The notes under the pieces: model-generated
What the model saw: only the letters and a program-made list of their open reading frames with translations
What the model was told of the DNA's origin: nothing
Databases searched by the model: none
In this document: piece after piece, positions 52,363 to 61,560 of the stretch
Numbering within the stretch: the stretch's first letter is position 1
How the letters are laid out: every line of letters begins with the position of its first letter
Assembly (NCBI GenBank): GCA_001462345.1
Contig: LIUM01000049.1
Location: 62,001 to 126,000, forward strand
Direction: 5' to 3'
Source of the DNA: Fibrobacteria bacterium AD312
GTDB taxonomy: Bacteria; Fibrobacterota; Fibrobacteria; Fibrobacterales; Fibrobacteraceae
Length of the DNA: 64,000 nt
Translations under genes and position numbers: made by a program

Positions 52363-54747
52363 ATGTCTTTTTTATCTATCCCATACTATTGGTATTTTGT
52401 TCCTGGGGCTGCCATTTTTGCATTAATCATGGCGCTTTATTTTTTTAAAACGATGATGAAAAAAGAGGAGGGAACTTCTCGAATGAAGGAAATTGCGCAG
52501 TATGTTCGAGAAGGGGCTTTTGCTTATCTTTCTCAACAGTACAAAACAGTTTCAATTGTATTCATCGTTTTATTTTTCATCTTTATTGTACTCGCTTTCA
52601 TGGGAATACAAAATCCTTTTGTCCCTGTGGCTTTTTTAACGGGTGGTTTTTTCTCTGGCCTTTGTGGCTACTTAGGAATGAAAACGGCTACTCATGCAAG
52701 CGCACGAACTGCAAATGGCGCTAGAACTAGCTTAAATCAAGGCTTAACGACGGCTTTTCGCGGAGGAGCTGTGATGGGCCTTGTGGTGGTGGGCTTTGGA
52801 TTATTAGATATTTCTGCGTGGTTCTTTTTATTGAATTATGTTTATGATCAAAATCTCTTTGGCTTAGGGCTCACTATAGCAGAAAAAATATCTCTAGCTT
52901 CTTCTGGGTGGTCTGAATCCCTTGTTTCTAATCCCATTTGGGCTCATGCGAAACGAGTCGAAATTACGACAACAATGTTAACTTTTGGTATGGGAGCTTC
53001 TCTTCAAGCTTTATTTGCTCGTGTTGGAGGAGGTATTTATACAAAGGCAGCCGATGTAGGTGCTGATCTTGTTGGAAAAGTAGAAGCAGGCATTCCAGAA
53101 GATGATCCAAGAAACCCTGCAACGATTGCTGATAACGTCGGTGATAACGTCGGTGATGTAGCGGGCATGGGTGCTGATTTATATGAATCTTATTGTGGTT
53201 CGATTCTTGCAACAGCCGCGTTAGGGGCGGTTTTGCCAGGTATCGGAGCTGAAAAGGTTATTGCTCCCATGATTGTCGCTGCGATAGGTATTCTTCTTTC
53301 TGTTGTAGGCATTTTTATGGTACGAACTAAAGAAAGTGCTGGGATGAAAGAACTTTTGCGTTCTTTGTTAACAGGAACTCTAGGCTCTTCCATTTTGATT
53401 TTAATTGCTCTTTTAGTTTTAGTCTATTTTGGTTTTATGTCTTTAGGCATTTTTGCTGCCGTCCTTTCAGGGCTAATTGCTGGCGTTTTGATAGGTCAAT
53501 TCACTGAATATTATACGTCCGATGCCTATAAACCAACGCAAGGAATTGCCTCACAAACAAAATTGGGCCCAGCAACTACCATTATTGATGGTATGGCTGT
53601 AGGTATGTTTTCGACAGGATTTCCTGTAGTGACAATTGTTATTGGTATTATTTGTGCTTTTGGTTTTGCTGGTGGTTTTCATGATATGTCCATGGGGCTT
53701 TATGGAGTAGGTTTTGCCGCCGTAGGGATGCTTTCTACTTTAGGGATTACCTTAGCTTCAGACGCTTTTGGCCCTATTGCAGATAATGCTGGTGGAAATG
53801 CTGAAATGGCAGAGCTTGGCCCAGAAGTACGTAAACGTACAGACGAATTGGATATGCTTGGTAATACCACTGCAGCTACTGGTAAAGGTTTTGCCATTGG
53901 CTCTGCGGCGTTAACAGCAATGGCTTTGCTTGCTTCTTATATTGAAGAAATCAAACTTTGGCTTGGTCATTTAGCGCATGATGCTGGCGGCGCTTTTCAG
54001 GTTGGGCGCATTCATTTTGTGAATAATATTTCTGAATTAAATTCAGCTATTCAAGGAATAGATGGCGTTAAAATAATAGATAATGGGACTCGAGCCATTA
54101 GTGAAAATGGAGATTTAGTTGCGTTAGTTCTAAAAAACGCTCAGATTTCTGATTTTATGTACGCTTATGATTTAACATTGATGAACCCAATGCTTTTAGG
54201 TGGTCTCTTTATTGGGGCGATGATGGCTTTTATATTTAGTGCATTAACTATCAAAGCTGTTGGTCGTGCGGCAGCTGCCATGGTTGAAGAAGTCCGTCGT
54301 CAATTTAGAGAAATTGTCGGAATAATGGATGGTTCTGGTAAGCCTGATTATGCTCGTTGTGTTGCCATTTCAACAGCGGGAGCACAAAGAGAAATGATTT
54401 TGCCTTCTCTTCTTGCTGTTCTTGTTCCTGTTGCCGTTGGTCTTCTTATGGGTGTGGCTGGCGTTTTTGGTTTGCTAGCTGGTGCCCTTTCTTGCGGTTT
54501 TTCTTTAGCATGCATGTTAAATAATGCTGGTGGCGCTTGGGATAATGCAAAGAAATTTATTGAAAAAGGAAATTATGGAGGAAAGGGCTCAGAAGCACAT
54601 AAAGCAGGTGTTGTAGGGGATACTGTTGGTGACCCATTTAAAGATACCGCTGGCCCTTCCCTAAATATTTTAATCAAATTGATGACTATGGTGAGTGTTG
54701 TTTTTGCAGGCATCATCGTGAAATTTGGTGGTTTCCTATTTACATAA
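52363..54747 (+). CDS. hppA: K+-type membrane-bound pyrophosphatase ion pump
   Basis: The protein has 794 residues with about 16 membrane helices. The substrate-binding motifs are intact: [47 protein letters not shown] and the C-terminal [15 protein letters not shown]. The position that separates the two classes reads [10 protein letters not shown] (Ala), the K+-dependent type; the K+-independent type has Lys. It cleaves pyrophosphate and pumps H+ or Na+ out of the cytoplasm; which ion cannot be told by eye. AAGAAGAGGTG precedes the ATG. Its 3' end overlaps the convergent lipoprotein gene by 12 bases. Confidence 0.95.
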   Translation: MSFLSIPYYWYFVPGAAIFALIMALYFFKTMMKKEEGTSRMKEIAQYVREGAFAYLSQQYKTVSIVFIVLFFIFIVLAFMGIQNPFVPVAFLTGGFFSGLCGYLGMKTATHASARTANGARTSLNQGLTTAFRGGAVMGLVVVGFGLLDISAWFFLLNYVYDQNLFGLGLTIAEKISLASSGWSESLVSNPIWAHAKRVEITTTMLTFGMGASLQALFARVGGGIYTKAADVGADLVGKVEAGIPEDDPRNPATIADNVGDNVGDVAGMGADLYESYCGSILATAALGAVLPGIGAEKVIAPMIVAAIGILLSVVGIFMVRTKESAGMKELLRSLLTGTLGSSILILIALLVLVYFGFMSLGIFAAVLSGLIAGVLIGQFTEYYTSDAYKPTQGIASQTKLGPATTIIDGMAVGMFSTGFPVVTIVIGIICAFGFAGGFHDMSMGLYGVGFAAVGMLSTLGITLASDAFGPIADNAGGNAEMAELGPEVRKRTDELDMLGNTTAATGKGFAIGSAALTAMALLASYIEEIKLWLGHLAHDAGGAFQVGRIHFVNNISELNSAIQGIDGVKIIDNGTRAISENGDLVALVLKNAQISDFMYAYDLTLMNPMLLGGLFIGAMMAFIFSALTIKAVGRAAAAMVEEVRRQFREIVGIMDGSGKPDYARCVAISTAGAQREMILPSLLAVLVPVAVGLLMGVAGVFGLLAGALSCGFSLACMLNNAGGAWDNAKKFIEKGNYGGKGSEAHKAGVVGDTVGDPFKDTAGPSLNILIKLMTMVSVVFAGIIVKFGGFLFT

Positions 54748-55944
54748 GGCATCTTCTCCAATAGATTGTTCTTCTAGACACCATTTTGAAAAGTCATTTT
54801 TTTCATTCCAAAAGCGCAAAGGCAACTGAGCGCTTTTATTTTTATCTATACTAATTGTATCTATGTTAAGGGTATCTGTACTGCTATAAATCACAGAATC
54901 TATTTTTTGATTTTTACATTGTAATACAAGTGCTTGTTTAGTATTTACTATGTCAAAAGAGGAAAGCTTAATGTTTGCATCAAATACACTATCTCCTCCA
55001 ATGGTTAAAAAAGAACTTGGACGAATCACAGTATTTTCAGGGATCAGTACTCCTGAATTACTACTACTTTTTGTTGTAATGTAACAGCTATCTAAAATAA
55101 GAGAATCTAAAGAACCATTAAAAAGCTCTATATATTCAGCTGATTTAAACTTATCAGTAACGAAAATTTCTGTAAAAATTATTTCGGATTCATTAGGATA
55201 GCGTTTTTTACTTTTCGAAAAAAAAGCATAAAATTCATTTGGCTCAATGACTTGTGCTTCAAGCGATAAGGATACAGAACTACGTAAAGATGTTAATTTC
55301 CATTGAAAAACAGGATTATTGTCATAAATACTAATACTATCTTTGAAAATAAAAATAGTATCCCCATAAATATCTTTAAGAATCATATCGGCATAATATT
55401 TTGTATTGAGAGGCAAAGCGTCGCTTGAAAAATAGGCGATAGGACCATCTTGTTTAAGAGTATACGTTTTATTTGTTTTCTTAGAACTTAAGTTTAATGA
55501 CCCTGAAGCAATTTGCATTTCATTATCAAAACCGATTGGGATTTCCACATAAACAAAACCAACGATGGCTTTTAATGGAATTTCTACATAGAAATCTTCT
55601 CCTGCTTGAAGTTCCATTTCGACAGACCCCTCCTGCATTAAAATACCACCTTGAGCGTAAAGACCAGCATAAAAACGCCAAGGTGCATTTGGGAATAATT
55701 GCATTTCTACAGGTGTTTTATCATCGTATATTACTTGGTGAATGGTATCGCTTCCAGTAGCAAGAATGACAAGGCTATCTATAGAAATACTTGGTAACGT
55801 TTTTGCATTCAAATGAACGGTACTCATACTTCCATTTTCAGAAGTAGAAGGAAAAGTTTTTTCTTTATTATCTGAACAGGAACAAAAGAAAAACAATAGA
55901 TATAATAAAAGAGTAAATAATACGGTGTTTTTTGTTTTAGACAT
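54736..55944 (-). CDS. Lipoprotein with lamin-tail-like domain
   Basis: The protein has 402 residues from ATG at 55944, chosen because GGAG lies seven bases before it; another ATG four codons upstream is in frame. The lipoprotein signal ends F-F-F-C-S-C. The middle is beta-rich, with repeated segments such as [20 protein letters not shown]. The C-terminal third carries [25 protein letters not shown]...LDSCYITT...[13 protein letters not shown], the pattern of a lamin-tail domain (LTD), which in bacteria occurs in surface and nuclease-associated proteins. Function unknown. Tail-to-tail overlap with hppA (12 bases) is notable. Confidence 0.75.
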   Translation of the reverse strand: MSKTKNTVLFTLLLYLLFFFCSCSDNKEKTFPSTSENGSMSTVHLNAKTLPSISIDSLVILATGSDTIHQVIYDDKTPVEMQLFPNAPWRFYAGLYAQGGILMQEGSVEMELQAGEDFYVEIPLKAIVGFVYVEIPIGFDNEMQIASGSLNLSSKKTNKTYTLKQDGPIAYFSSDALPLNTKYYADMILKDIYGDTIFIFKDSISIYDNNPVFQWKLTSLRSSVSLSLEAQVIEPNEFYAFFSKSKKRYPNESEIIFTEIFVTDKFKSAEYIELFNGSLDSLILDSCYITTKSSSNSGVLIPENTVIRPSSFLTIGGDSVFDANIKLSSFDIVNTKQALVLQCKNQKIDSVIYSSTDTLNIDTISIDKNKSAQLPLRFWNEKNDFSKWCLEEQSIGEDALCK

Positions 55945-55956
55945 AGAGTTCTCCAT

Positions 55957-56342
55957 TATTAAGATGAATGAATCTTTTTACGTCTGCGAATAAAACTTTT
56001 TTTATCCAATTGCTCATTTTGATTGTTTAGATTATTTCAAAAGTTTTTTTGTGACTGATTTAAAAGACCCTATGTTTTAAACGTTTTTTTTATAGAAAAG
56101 AACAAGGCGTTATAAAAAAGATTTTTTTTATTATCAAAAAACGGAATAAATAGTTTGCCCTTAATACTTCTATGGAATCATTAGAGGGTTATATATCCAA
56201 AGATTCTTTGATAGTTTCTTTTTATGGCATAGAGCGTTATTAGAATATTTGTATTATTCTTTTTATTGGAGTGCTGATTAAAAAATGATTAATTAAAAAT
56301 GTTTATATATTATTATTAATTGAACTTTTTAAAGGAACAAAA
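55957..56342. other. AT-rich intergenic region before pspC-like gene
   Basis: No gene is seen in 386 bases. A 13-bp palindrome (CAAAGA-T-TCTTTG) lies at 56198-56210. AAAGGAAC just before 56343 is the ribosome-binding site of the next gene. Several TA-rich stretches could be -10 boxes, none with a good -35. Confidence 0.45.
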
Positions 56343-56528
56343 ATGCGTCGATTAACTTTATCTTCTACAGATATTAAAATTGCGGGTGTTTGTGCTGGCA
56401 TTGCAGAATATTTTCAGATAGATCCTACCATTGTTCGGATTATTTGGCTTTGTATTCTTGTTTTAGGCGGTTTTGTTCTTCCTGTAATTGCCTATTTGCT
56501 TTGTTGGTTAATTATTCCACGAGAGTAG
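56343..56528 (+). CDS. PspC-domain membrane protein
   Basis: The protein has 61 residues covering a complete PspC domain: KIAGVCAGIAEYFQIDPTIVRIIW followed by one long or two short hydrophobic segments (LCILVLGGFVLPVIAYLLCWLIIP). PspC proteins take part in the phage-shock/envelope-stress response. No pspA or regulator is adjacent. AAAGGAACAAAA precedes the start. It ends 6 bases from the convergent release-factor-like gene. Confidence 0.88.
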   Translation: MRRLTLSSTDIKIAGVCAGIAEYFQIDPTIVRIIWLCILVLGGFVLPVIAYLLCWLIIPRE

Positions 56529-56534
56529 TAGAGC

Positions 56535-57029
56535 CTAAATTCGAAGTTTTCGCTTTCCGCCTGCTTCTCGCATGATTCTAATTTTTTCGACAACGCCTTT
56601 ATTTAGGTGTAAAATGCGAGTTAATGCGGTAGGAGTGAGATTAAAGGCTAAAGCAGCTGGTTTTGTATCCCCTTTATTCACATAGACAATATCTAAAACT
56701 TGAGCAATAAAAAGAGGAAAAAGGGGGTTTGAAGTCTGGATTCGACCTTGACTTCCTGGAAATTTTAATTTTTCTGGAGGAAGAGGCTCTTCTCGAACTT
56801 CAAGTGCAAGAGCCATTTGCATTCGATGTAGTGCATGGGTCTTATTTTCACAAGCACTTCTGCTTTCTGAAGATTTGATTTCTAAATTATACTGGTTGAG
56901 CTTGAGGCAGACACCAGTATTTGTTTTATTGCGATGTTGGCCTCCAGGGCCACTTCCTTGGTAACCCTTAAGAGTGCAAGCTCTCAATAGTTCGTTTAAT
57001 GGCATAAGTAAAAAGGTATCGCGATGCAT
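56535..57029 (-). CDS. Release-factor-like GGQ protein (RF-1 domain only)
   Basis: The longest frame is 164 residues; ATG at 57005 (MPLNELLRACTLKGYQ) is the more family-like start, 156 residues. It has GSGPGGQHRNKTNTGVCL, the GGQ peptidyl-tRNA hydrolysis motif, and the usual downstream RSACENKTHALHRMQ. It lacks the codon-recognition domain of RF1/RF2. The C-terminal part (KPAALAFNLTPTALTRILHLNKGVVEKIRIMREAGGK) looks helix-turn-helix-like and basic, perhaps for rRNA binding as in ArfB/YaeJ. A role in ribosome rescue is likely but not proven. The upstream ATG forms the palindrome ATGCAT with the ATG of the divergent lipoprotein gene. Confidence 0.82.
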   Translation of the reverse strand: MHRDTFLLMPLNELLRACTLKGYQGSGPGGQHRNKTNTGVCLKLNQYNLEIKSSESRSACENKTHALHRMQMALALEVREEPLPPEKLKFPGSQGRIQTSNPLFPLFIAQVLDIVYVNKGDTKPAALAFNLTPTALTRILHLNKGVVEKIRIMREAGGKRKLRI

Positions 57030-57734
57030 AATGTTAAAGATACAATTCTTAAATCTCTATTGTTCATAACCATGTTTTTTTTATGTAGTTGTGCTGGGTC
57101 AGGGGCAATAGAAAAAACGTCTGCTTCTGAAAAGGGAGAATCATATCAAATGATTCAAGAAGAAAAGCAGCTTCTTTTAGAAAATACTTTTAAGGATATG
57201 CTTCAAACGATAGGACGAGGGGTAGCTCCTGATTCTTTGTTACCTTATATTACAGAAGAATCGCGTTATTGGCTTGATGATTTGGAACAAGTGGCGTTAT
57301 CAGAGTCAAAAGAGATGCTTTCAGAACGTCCTTTTCATGAAATTTTGGCGGTCATGATGTTTCGCTTATATCAAAGAGAAAATCTATTTAAGACAGATCA
57401 ATATAGAATGCTTTATTTGATTACCGCAAAGAAAGGTGTGCTGGAGTTAGTGACATCACTTCCTCTTGGCCCATTTGAAGTAAAAAATGATCGTGGTAGT
57501 TTAGGCTTAGCAAAAAGTCCAAAAGTACCCGTAATTCTCTTTGTTTGGGATGATATAAGTTGGAGAATGGATTTGAAAAATTCAATCCCGTTAATTACAA
57601 AAGGTTTAGAATCTATAGGTGTTAAAAAGAAGTGGAGCAATACCGAACTCGCAATCTATTTATTAGAAAAAGAATTCCGTTATGATTATAGAGATATAGA
57701 CGAATCTTTGTTAGACCCAGTTCCTTCTATTTAA
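57024..57734 (+). CDS. Lipoprotein of unknown function, first gene of a Nudix/RmlD operon
   Basis: The protein has 236 residues. The lipoprotein signal (ILKSLLFITMFFLCSC|AGSG, Cys23-24) is followed by an alpha-rich mature part (QEEKQLLLENTFKDMLQTI) and a beta segment (QYRMLYLITAKKGVLELVTS, VPVILFVWDDISWRMDL). I recognise no family. Its stop is 4 bases before the Nudix gene. The ATG overlaps the divergent ATG of the GGQ gene in ATGCAT, and no Shine-Dalgarno precedes it. Confidence 0.75.
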   Translation: MHNVKDTILKSLLFITMFFLCSCAGSGAIEKTSASEKGESYQMIQEEKQLLLENTFKDMLQTIGRGVAPDSLLPYITEESRYWLDDLEQVALSESKEMLSERPFHEILAVMMFRLYQRENLFKTDQYRMLYLITAKKGVLELVTSLPLGPFEVKNDRGSLGLAKSPKVPVILFVWDDISWRMDLKNSIPLITKGLESIGVKKKWSNTELAIYLLEKEFRYDYRDIDESLLDPVPSI

Positions 57735-57738
57735 TACA

Positions 57739-58278
57739 ATGAAAAAATCTTGGCGTTTACTTTCAAAAAAAACAATATTAGATTCTCGTTGGCTAAGAGT
57801 CGATCAAGAAGAATGTTTACTTCCTAATGGTAAAGTAATAGATGACTTTTACACCATGTCACAACCAGATTGGGTTCTTATATTAGCTCGAACAACAGAA
57901 AAAAAATGGATTATTGAATCTCAATATAGGCATGGGACAGAGACGATTTCTTTAGAATTCCCTGCAGGGATTATTAATGAAGGCGAAACACCTATTGAAG
58001 CAGCAAAAAGAGAGCTTCAAGAAGAAGTGGCCTACGGAGAAGGGAAATGGTCTTTCTTAGGCGAATTCCCAATGAATCCAGATCGTCATCGCGGGCGATT
58101 TTTTGTGGTGTTTGCCGATGGTGTAATATCGAAAGGAACTACTTGTTTCGATGACACAGAAGAAATAGATCTTTCTCTATTATCACAGTCTGAGTTAGAA
58201 GAAAAAATTAAAACAGGGGAGTTTAATCATCCCCATCAGCTAGCCGCTTTTTATGTATGGCAATTAAAACAACTATGA
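57739..58278 (+). CDS. Nudix hydrolase (ADP-sugar pyrophosphatase-like)
   Basis: The protein has 179 residues. The Nudix box GIINEGETPIEAAKRELQEE matches G-X5-E-X7-R-E-U-X-E-E, with the catalytic Glu residues present. The last Gly of the box is Ala (EEVAY). The preceding strand WVLILARTTEKKWIIESQYRHG is typical of ADP-ribose/ADP-sugar pyrophosphatases, which cut nucleoside diphosphate-linked substrates. The substrate is not evident. It sits between a lipoprotein gene (4 bases) and a sugar-nucleotide reductase-like gene (ATGA overlap), which suggests nucleotide-sugar metabolism. Confidence 0.88.
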   Translation: MKKSWRLLSKKTILDSRWLRVDQEECLLPNGKVIDDFYTMSQPDWVLILARTTEKKWIIESQYRHGTETISLEFPAGIINEGETPIEAAKRELQEEVAYGEGKWSFLGEFPMNPDRHRGRFFVVFADGVISKGTTCFDDTEEIDLSLLSQSELEEKIKTGEFNHPHQLAAFYVWQLKQL

Positions 58279-59258
58279 CCATTCGTTTACCCATTTTAGT
58301 GACAGGGCTTGCAGGAGTCCCTGGTTATGCCCTTTTTCGTTATTTTCAAAAGTTATTTCCTGGTCAAGTTTATGGCATACGCCCGAGAAAAAATGCCTGC
58401 GTTAGCGGTGATACCGTCTACGCTTTTGATGCAGAAGAAATCTCATCCTTAGAATACGTTTTTGAGACTCATCGCTTTGGAACTGTTATAGATGCTAGTG
58501 GTAATTGTGCATTAAAGGCTTGCGAATGTGATACGGCTCGATCTAAATTACTGAATTATGCACAAGGGGTCGAAACGGCTCGTCTCGCGAAGCAATACAA
58601 CTCCGTTTTAATACGTATTTCTACGGACATGGTATTTAGCGGAGCTTCTGGAAAAGGTGGTTATGTTGAAACAGATCCAAAAGACCCAATCCACAATTAT
58701 GGAAAACATCAATCAGAAGCAGAAGAAGCGATTCAAGAATTTGTTCCGAGCGTGGTTATTTTAAGAGTTCCTCTTCCTATGGATTACGCTCCAGGCGGGG
58801 AAGCTGGTGCTATTGATTGGATTTCCTACAGGTTTAGACCAGGAAGACCAGCCACTCTTTATACAGATGAATACAGGAACCCGATTTATGGCGATGATCT
58901 TTGTCGGGTCGTCGAGTATATTCTATCTCATGAGTTTCCTTCGGGCATATACCATTGTGGAGGGAAACGTCTTGTCACGCTTTATCAGATAGGGCAAATT
59001 ATTAATGCTTTAGGTGGTTATAATCCTGATTTATTGATAGGTTGTCTTCGAAAAGAAGCAGGGCCACTCCCTCCAAGAGTCGGACATTTAGGCATCAATT
59101 GCACTAAATTGTATTCGCTTCTTCCAGAAAATTTTATTCGCCCATGGCCTTTTTTAGATTCTCTTTTCCCTACAGATCCTCTTTGGCATAAAACAGTCGA
59201 TCGAACTCCTTGGACGAAGTTCGATGCTGTAGATCAATATTTAGTTAGGGGTGAATAA
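58275..59258 (+). CDS. RmlD-type NAD(P)-dependent epimerase/reductase
   Basis: The protein has 327 residues from ATG at 58275, which overlaps the Nudix stop (ATGA); an in-frame ATG at 58257 would overlap further. The N-terminal dinucleotide motif is TGLAGVPG, with the fold continuing through VIDASGNCALKACE, the RISTDMVFSG segment and YGKHQSEAE (Y-x-x-x-K). This is the order seen in dTDP-4-dehydrorhamnose reductase and other extended short-chain dehydrogenases acting on sugar nucleotides. No rml genes are adjacent, so the substrate is open. The 3' end overlaps convergent uppP by 14 bases. Confidence 0.85.
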   Translation: MTIRLPILVTGLAGVPGYALFRYFQKLFPGQVYGIRPRKNACVSGDTVYAFDAEEISSLEYVFETHRFGTVIDASGNCALKACECDTARSKLLNYAQGVETARLAKQYNSVLIRISTDMVFSGASGKGGYVETDPKDPIHNYGKHQSEAEEAIQEFVPSVVILRVPLPMDYAPGGEAGAIDWISYRFRPGRPATLYTDEYRNPIYGDDLCRVVEYILSHEFPSGIYHCGGKRLVTLYQIGQIINALGGYNPDLLIGCLRKEAGPLPPRVGHLGINCTKLYSLLPENFIRPWPFLDSLFPTDPLWHKTVDRTPWTKFDAVDQYLVRGE

Positions 59259-60060
59259 ATAGGAGCCCAAAGATTCCTGCGGCCCAAACATACCAGGCAA
59301 AGTGATGGAATTTCCCTTTTTGCACAAAGGTAATAAGCCAGCGAAGAGCAAATAGACCGCTTGCAAACGCGACAACCATTCCAGATAGAAGAGCGATGTT
59401 GAATGCACCTGCATCTTGACAAGATTGAATAAGTGCGTCGGCTCCTTGACATTCTAGCCAGTGCTTAAAATCAAGAAGAGCTGCTCCACCAACGGCAGGA
59501 ATGCTCATTAAAAAAGAAAACTCACCAGCAAATTTTCTATTCACCTTTAAGAATAACATGGAACTAATTGTGGATCCGCTTCGACTAATCCCTGGAATAC
59601 AGGCGATTCCTTGAACGGTTCCAATAATTAGCGCTTTCCACCAATTGATGGAAGAAAATTCTTCTTGTTCGTTTGGTTTTGTAAAACGAGTTAAAAATAA
59701 GAACGTCCCTGTGAAAAGAAGAGCAATGGAAACTGCTCTTGGGTTTACAAATAAGGCTTCTAAAGGATCTTTAAATCCAATCCCTATAATCGCTGTGGGA
59801 ATAGAGGCGAGGACGACGTAAAAAGCATATAGGCAGCTTTCTTTTTCTCTTCTTATGATTCCCAAAAAAAGTTGGATCAGTTTCTTTCTAAAAAAGACAA
59901 AAATAGAGAGAAGAGTGCCTGCATGGAGCATCACATCAAAAAACATCCCAACATCTTTCATGCCAAGAAGTGATTTTCCTAAAACGAGATGTCCTGAACT
60001 AGAAATAGGTAAAAATTCAGCAAGCCCTTGAAGTAATCCGAGTAAGAGAGATTCAATCAT
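59245..60060 (-). CDS. uppP: Undecaprenyl-diphosphatase
   Basis: The protein has 271 residues, the normal UppP length, with about eight membrane helices. Signature blocks are GLLQGLAEFLPISSSGHLVL near the N-terminus (catalytic Glu and Ser/His) and GISRSGSTISSMLFL (Arg-Ser-Gly). It dephosphorylates undecaprenyl pyrophosphate so that the lipid carrier can be reused for peptidoglycan and O-antigen synthesis. A TATATT box at 60073-60068 (minus strand) lies only seven bases from the ATG, so the leader could be absent. Confidence 0.95.
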   Translation of the reverse strand: MIESLLLGLLQGLAEFLPISSSGHLVLGKSLLGMKDVGMFFDVMLHAGTLLSIFVFFRKKLIQLFLGIIRREKESCLYAFYVVLASIPTAIIGIGFKDPLEALFVNPRAVSIALLFTGTFLFLTRFTKPNEQEEFSSINWWKALIIGTVQGIACIPGISRSGSTISSMLFLKVNRKFAGEFSFLMSIPAVGGAALLDFKHWLECQGADALIQSCQDAGAFNIALLSGMVVAFASGLFALRWLITFVQKGKFHHFAWYVWAAGIFGLLFIHP

Positions 60061-60211
60061 AGCCGCTAATATAGTAAATCGCTACAAATAAATAAAACAG
60101 AAATCTTGGATAAAAGAAACAATTACTTCTAAGGTGTGTTTACATTCGTGGTTGTATAATTAAAAAACATTATATTGACTGAGAATCAGTTCGCTTTCTG
60201 TTTTTATGCAT

Positions 60212-60241
60212 AAAAAAAGGCCGCGAGATGAATCGCTGCCT
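60212..60241 (-). terminator. Terminator of the FN3 lipoprotein operon
   Basis: On the minus strand GGCAGCGA pairs with TCGCGGCC (one mismatch, loop of six) and is followed by T7. It lies 23 bases past the stop at 60264. Confidence 0.75.
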
Positions 60242-60263
60242 TCTTTATGTAATCAATATGATA

Positions 60264-61538
60264 TTATTCGTCAAATGTGTAGCTAATTGCTTTAGCATCC
60301 GAAATTGTGGCGGTACCAGCTTCATTGTATGGAAGAACAATGAACTTGACGCTAGTGTCGCTAACTAGGTTTTTAAGGTTGCTTTCATATTCTGAAAATG
60401 TTGTGGAAGAAGTGTAGTCAAATAGAAGGTAGTCATCCATGGAATTGGTCTTGTAGTAGATGTAGTACCCAGTAACGGTTCCAGATGGAGCCTTCCAAGA
60501 AAGTTCCACGTAAGATCCATCAAGAGTGGCTTCTAGGTTACTGACTTGGCCAGGAACAGCGCTGGCGCTTTTACCAACAGTAAATGTTTGGTTAAAACTG
60601 GTGGTATTCCCTTCAATGTTGTAAGCGATGCCGCTCACTGTGTAGAATTCACCTTTTTCCCATTTACCAGAAATAGGTTTAATGACAATCGTTTTTGAAT
60701 CTTTAAGACTAGCACTCGTGAGAACGATGTCGCTTGAAGAATTAGAAACAACCCAGTTTCCTGCAATGGAGTCTTCCTTCAGTTCGGTTGAAAAAGATAA
60801 CGAAATATTGGTGGCTGTGTCGATTTCTGTTAGGTTGGTCTTAATTAGATTAATCGTTTTTGCAACCAATGAGAGCTGGGATATTCCCAAGTTCTCTACT
60901 TCGTTTGCACGGTCGATGCTTGATGTTATATCGGTTGTCAATGTATAGAAGTGATTTTCAATAATTGTCTGTGGAACACTAATTGAAACGGCAACGCCTT
61001 CAGGAAGATCCTCAAATACGTATTCGCCGTTTTCATCTGTCTCTACAGTGATTTCTGAGGAGGTAAAGTTGGCGTTTCCAAAAGAGAGAATAACAGGAAC
61101 ACCCTCAGCGGCAATGAGGTTACCAGTCGATTGATTAAGGTACATCATTGTTCCCTGAATAGAGGCACCAAGTTCGTGCATCACGACTTCTTCTGTTACA
61201 TCTGGAACGCGAGCAACATTGCCTTTTCCTTGTTCTTGGACGTTCACGGTAATGCGCATAGGAGCATAGCCGTCTTTGGTAACGGTAAAAACTTGTGTAC
61301 CGATTTTATTCTTTTCCCAAACAGCATAGCCAGATTCATCTGTTAAGTTGCTTTTTCCGTCAGAAATGCGATAGATTTTTACAGAATCTAATACTTCACC
61401 ACTTCTGTTAATAACAAGAAACGAAATGTCGCCAGTTTCCTTGGCTTCTTCGTTCACATTGATTACAGTGTTCTCACCACAGGCGGCAAGGAAGAGGGCG
61501 AAGGAAAGGAACACGAGAAATTTAATATTCATTTTCAT
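60264..61538 (-). CDS. Lipoprotein with carboxypeptidase-regulatory, Ig-like and one FN3 domain
   Basis: The protein has 424 residues with lipoprotein signal ending L-A-A-C (Cys20). In order: an N-terminal SFLVINRSGEVLDSVKIYR domain, then a regulatory-like sandwich (GASIQGTMMYLNQS...VPVILSFGNA...VETDENGEYVFEDLPEG). Next is a Big_5/SbsA-type Ig-like domain (ISLSFSTELKEDSI...GKWEKGEFYTVSG), and last one fibronectin type III domain (VSNLEATLDGSYVELSW...GYYIYYKT). It is a shorter paralogue of the preceding 721-residue protein, 22 bases downstream of it in the same operon. It is likely a surface-exposed adhesion or scaffold protein; no catalytic residues are seen. More G+C-rich than the hppA neighbourhood. 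Confidence 0.82.
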   Translation of the reverse strand: MKMNIKFLVFLSFALFLAACGENTVINVNEEAKETGDISFLVINRSGEVLDSVKIYRISDGKSNLTDESGYAVWEKNKIGTQVFTVTKDGYAPMRITVNVQEQGKGNVARVPDVTEEVVMHELGASIQGTMMYLNQSTGNLIAAEGVPVILSFGNANFTSSEITVETDENGEYVFEDLPEGVAVSISVPQTIIENHFYTLTTDITSSIDRANEVENLGISQLSLVAKTINLIKTNLTEIDTATNISLSFSTELKEDSIAGNWVVSNSSSDIVLTSASLKDSKTIVIKPISGKWEKGEFYTVSGIAYNIEGNTTSFNQTFTVGKSASAVPGQVSNLEATLDGSYVELSWKAPSGTVTGYYIYYKTNSMDDYLLFDYTSSTTFSEYESNLKNLVSDTSVKFIVLPYNEAGTATISDAKAISYTFDE

Positions 61539-61560
61539 TATAATATTCTCCTAAATTGTA

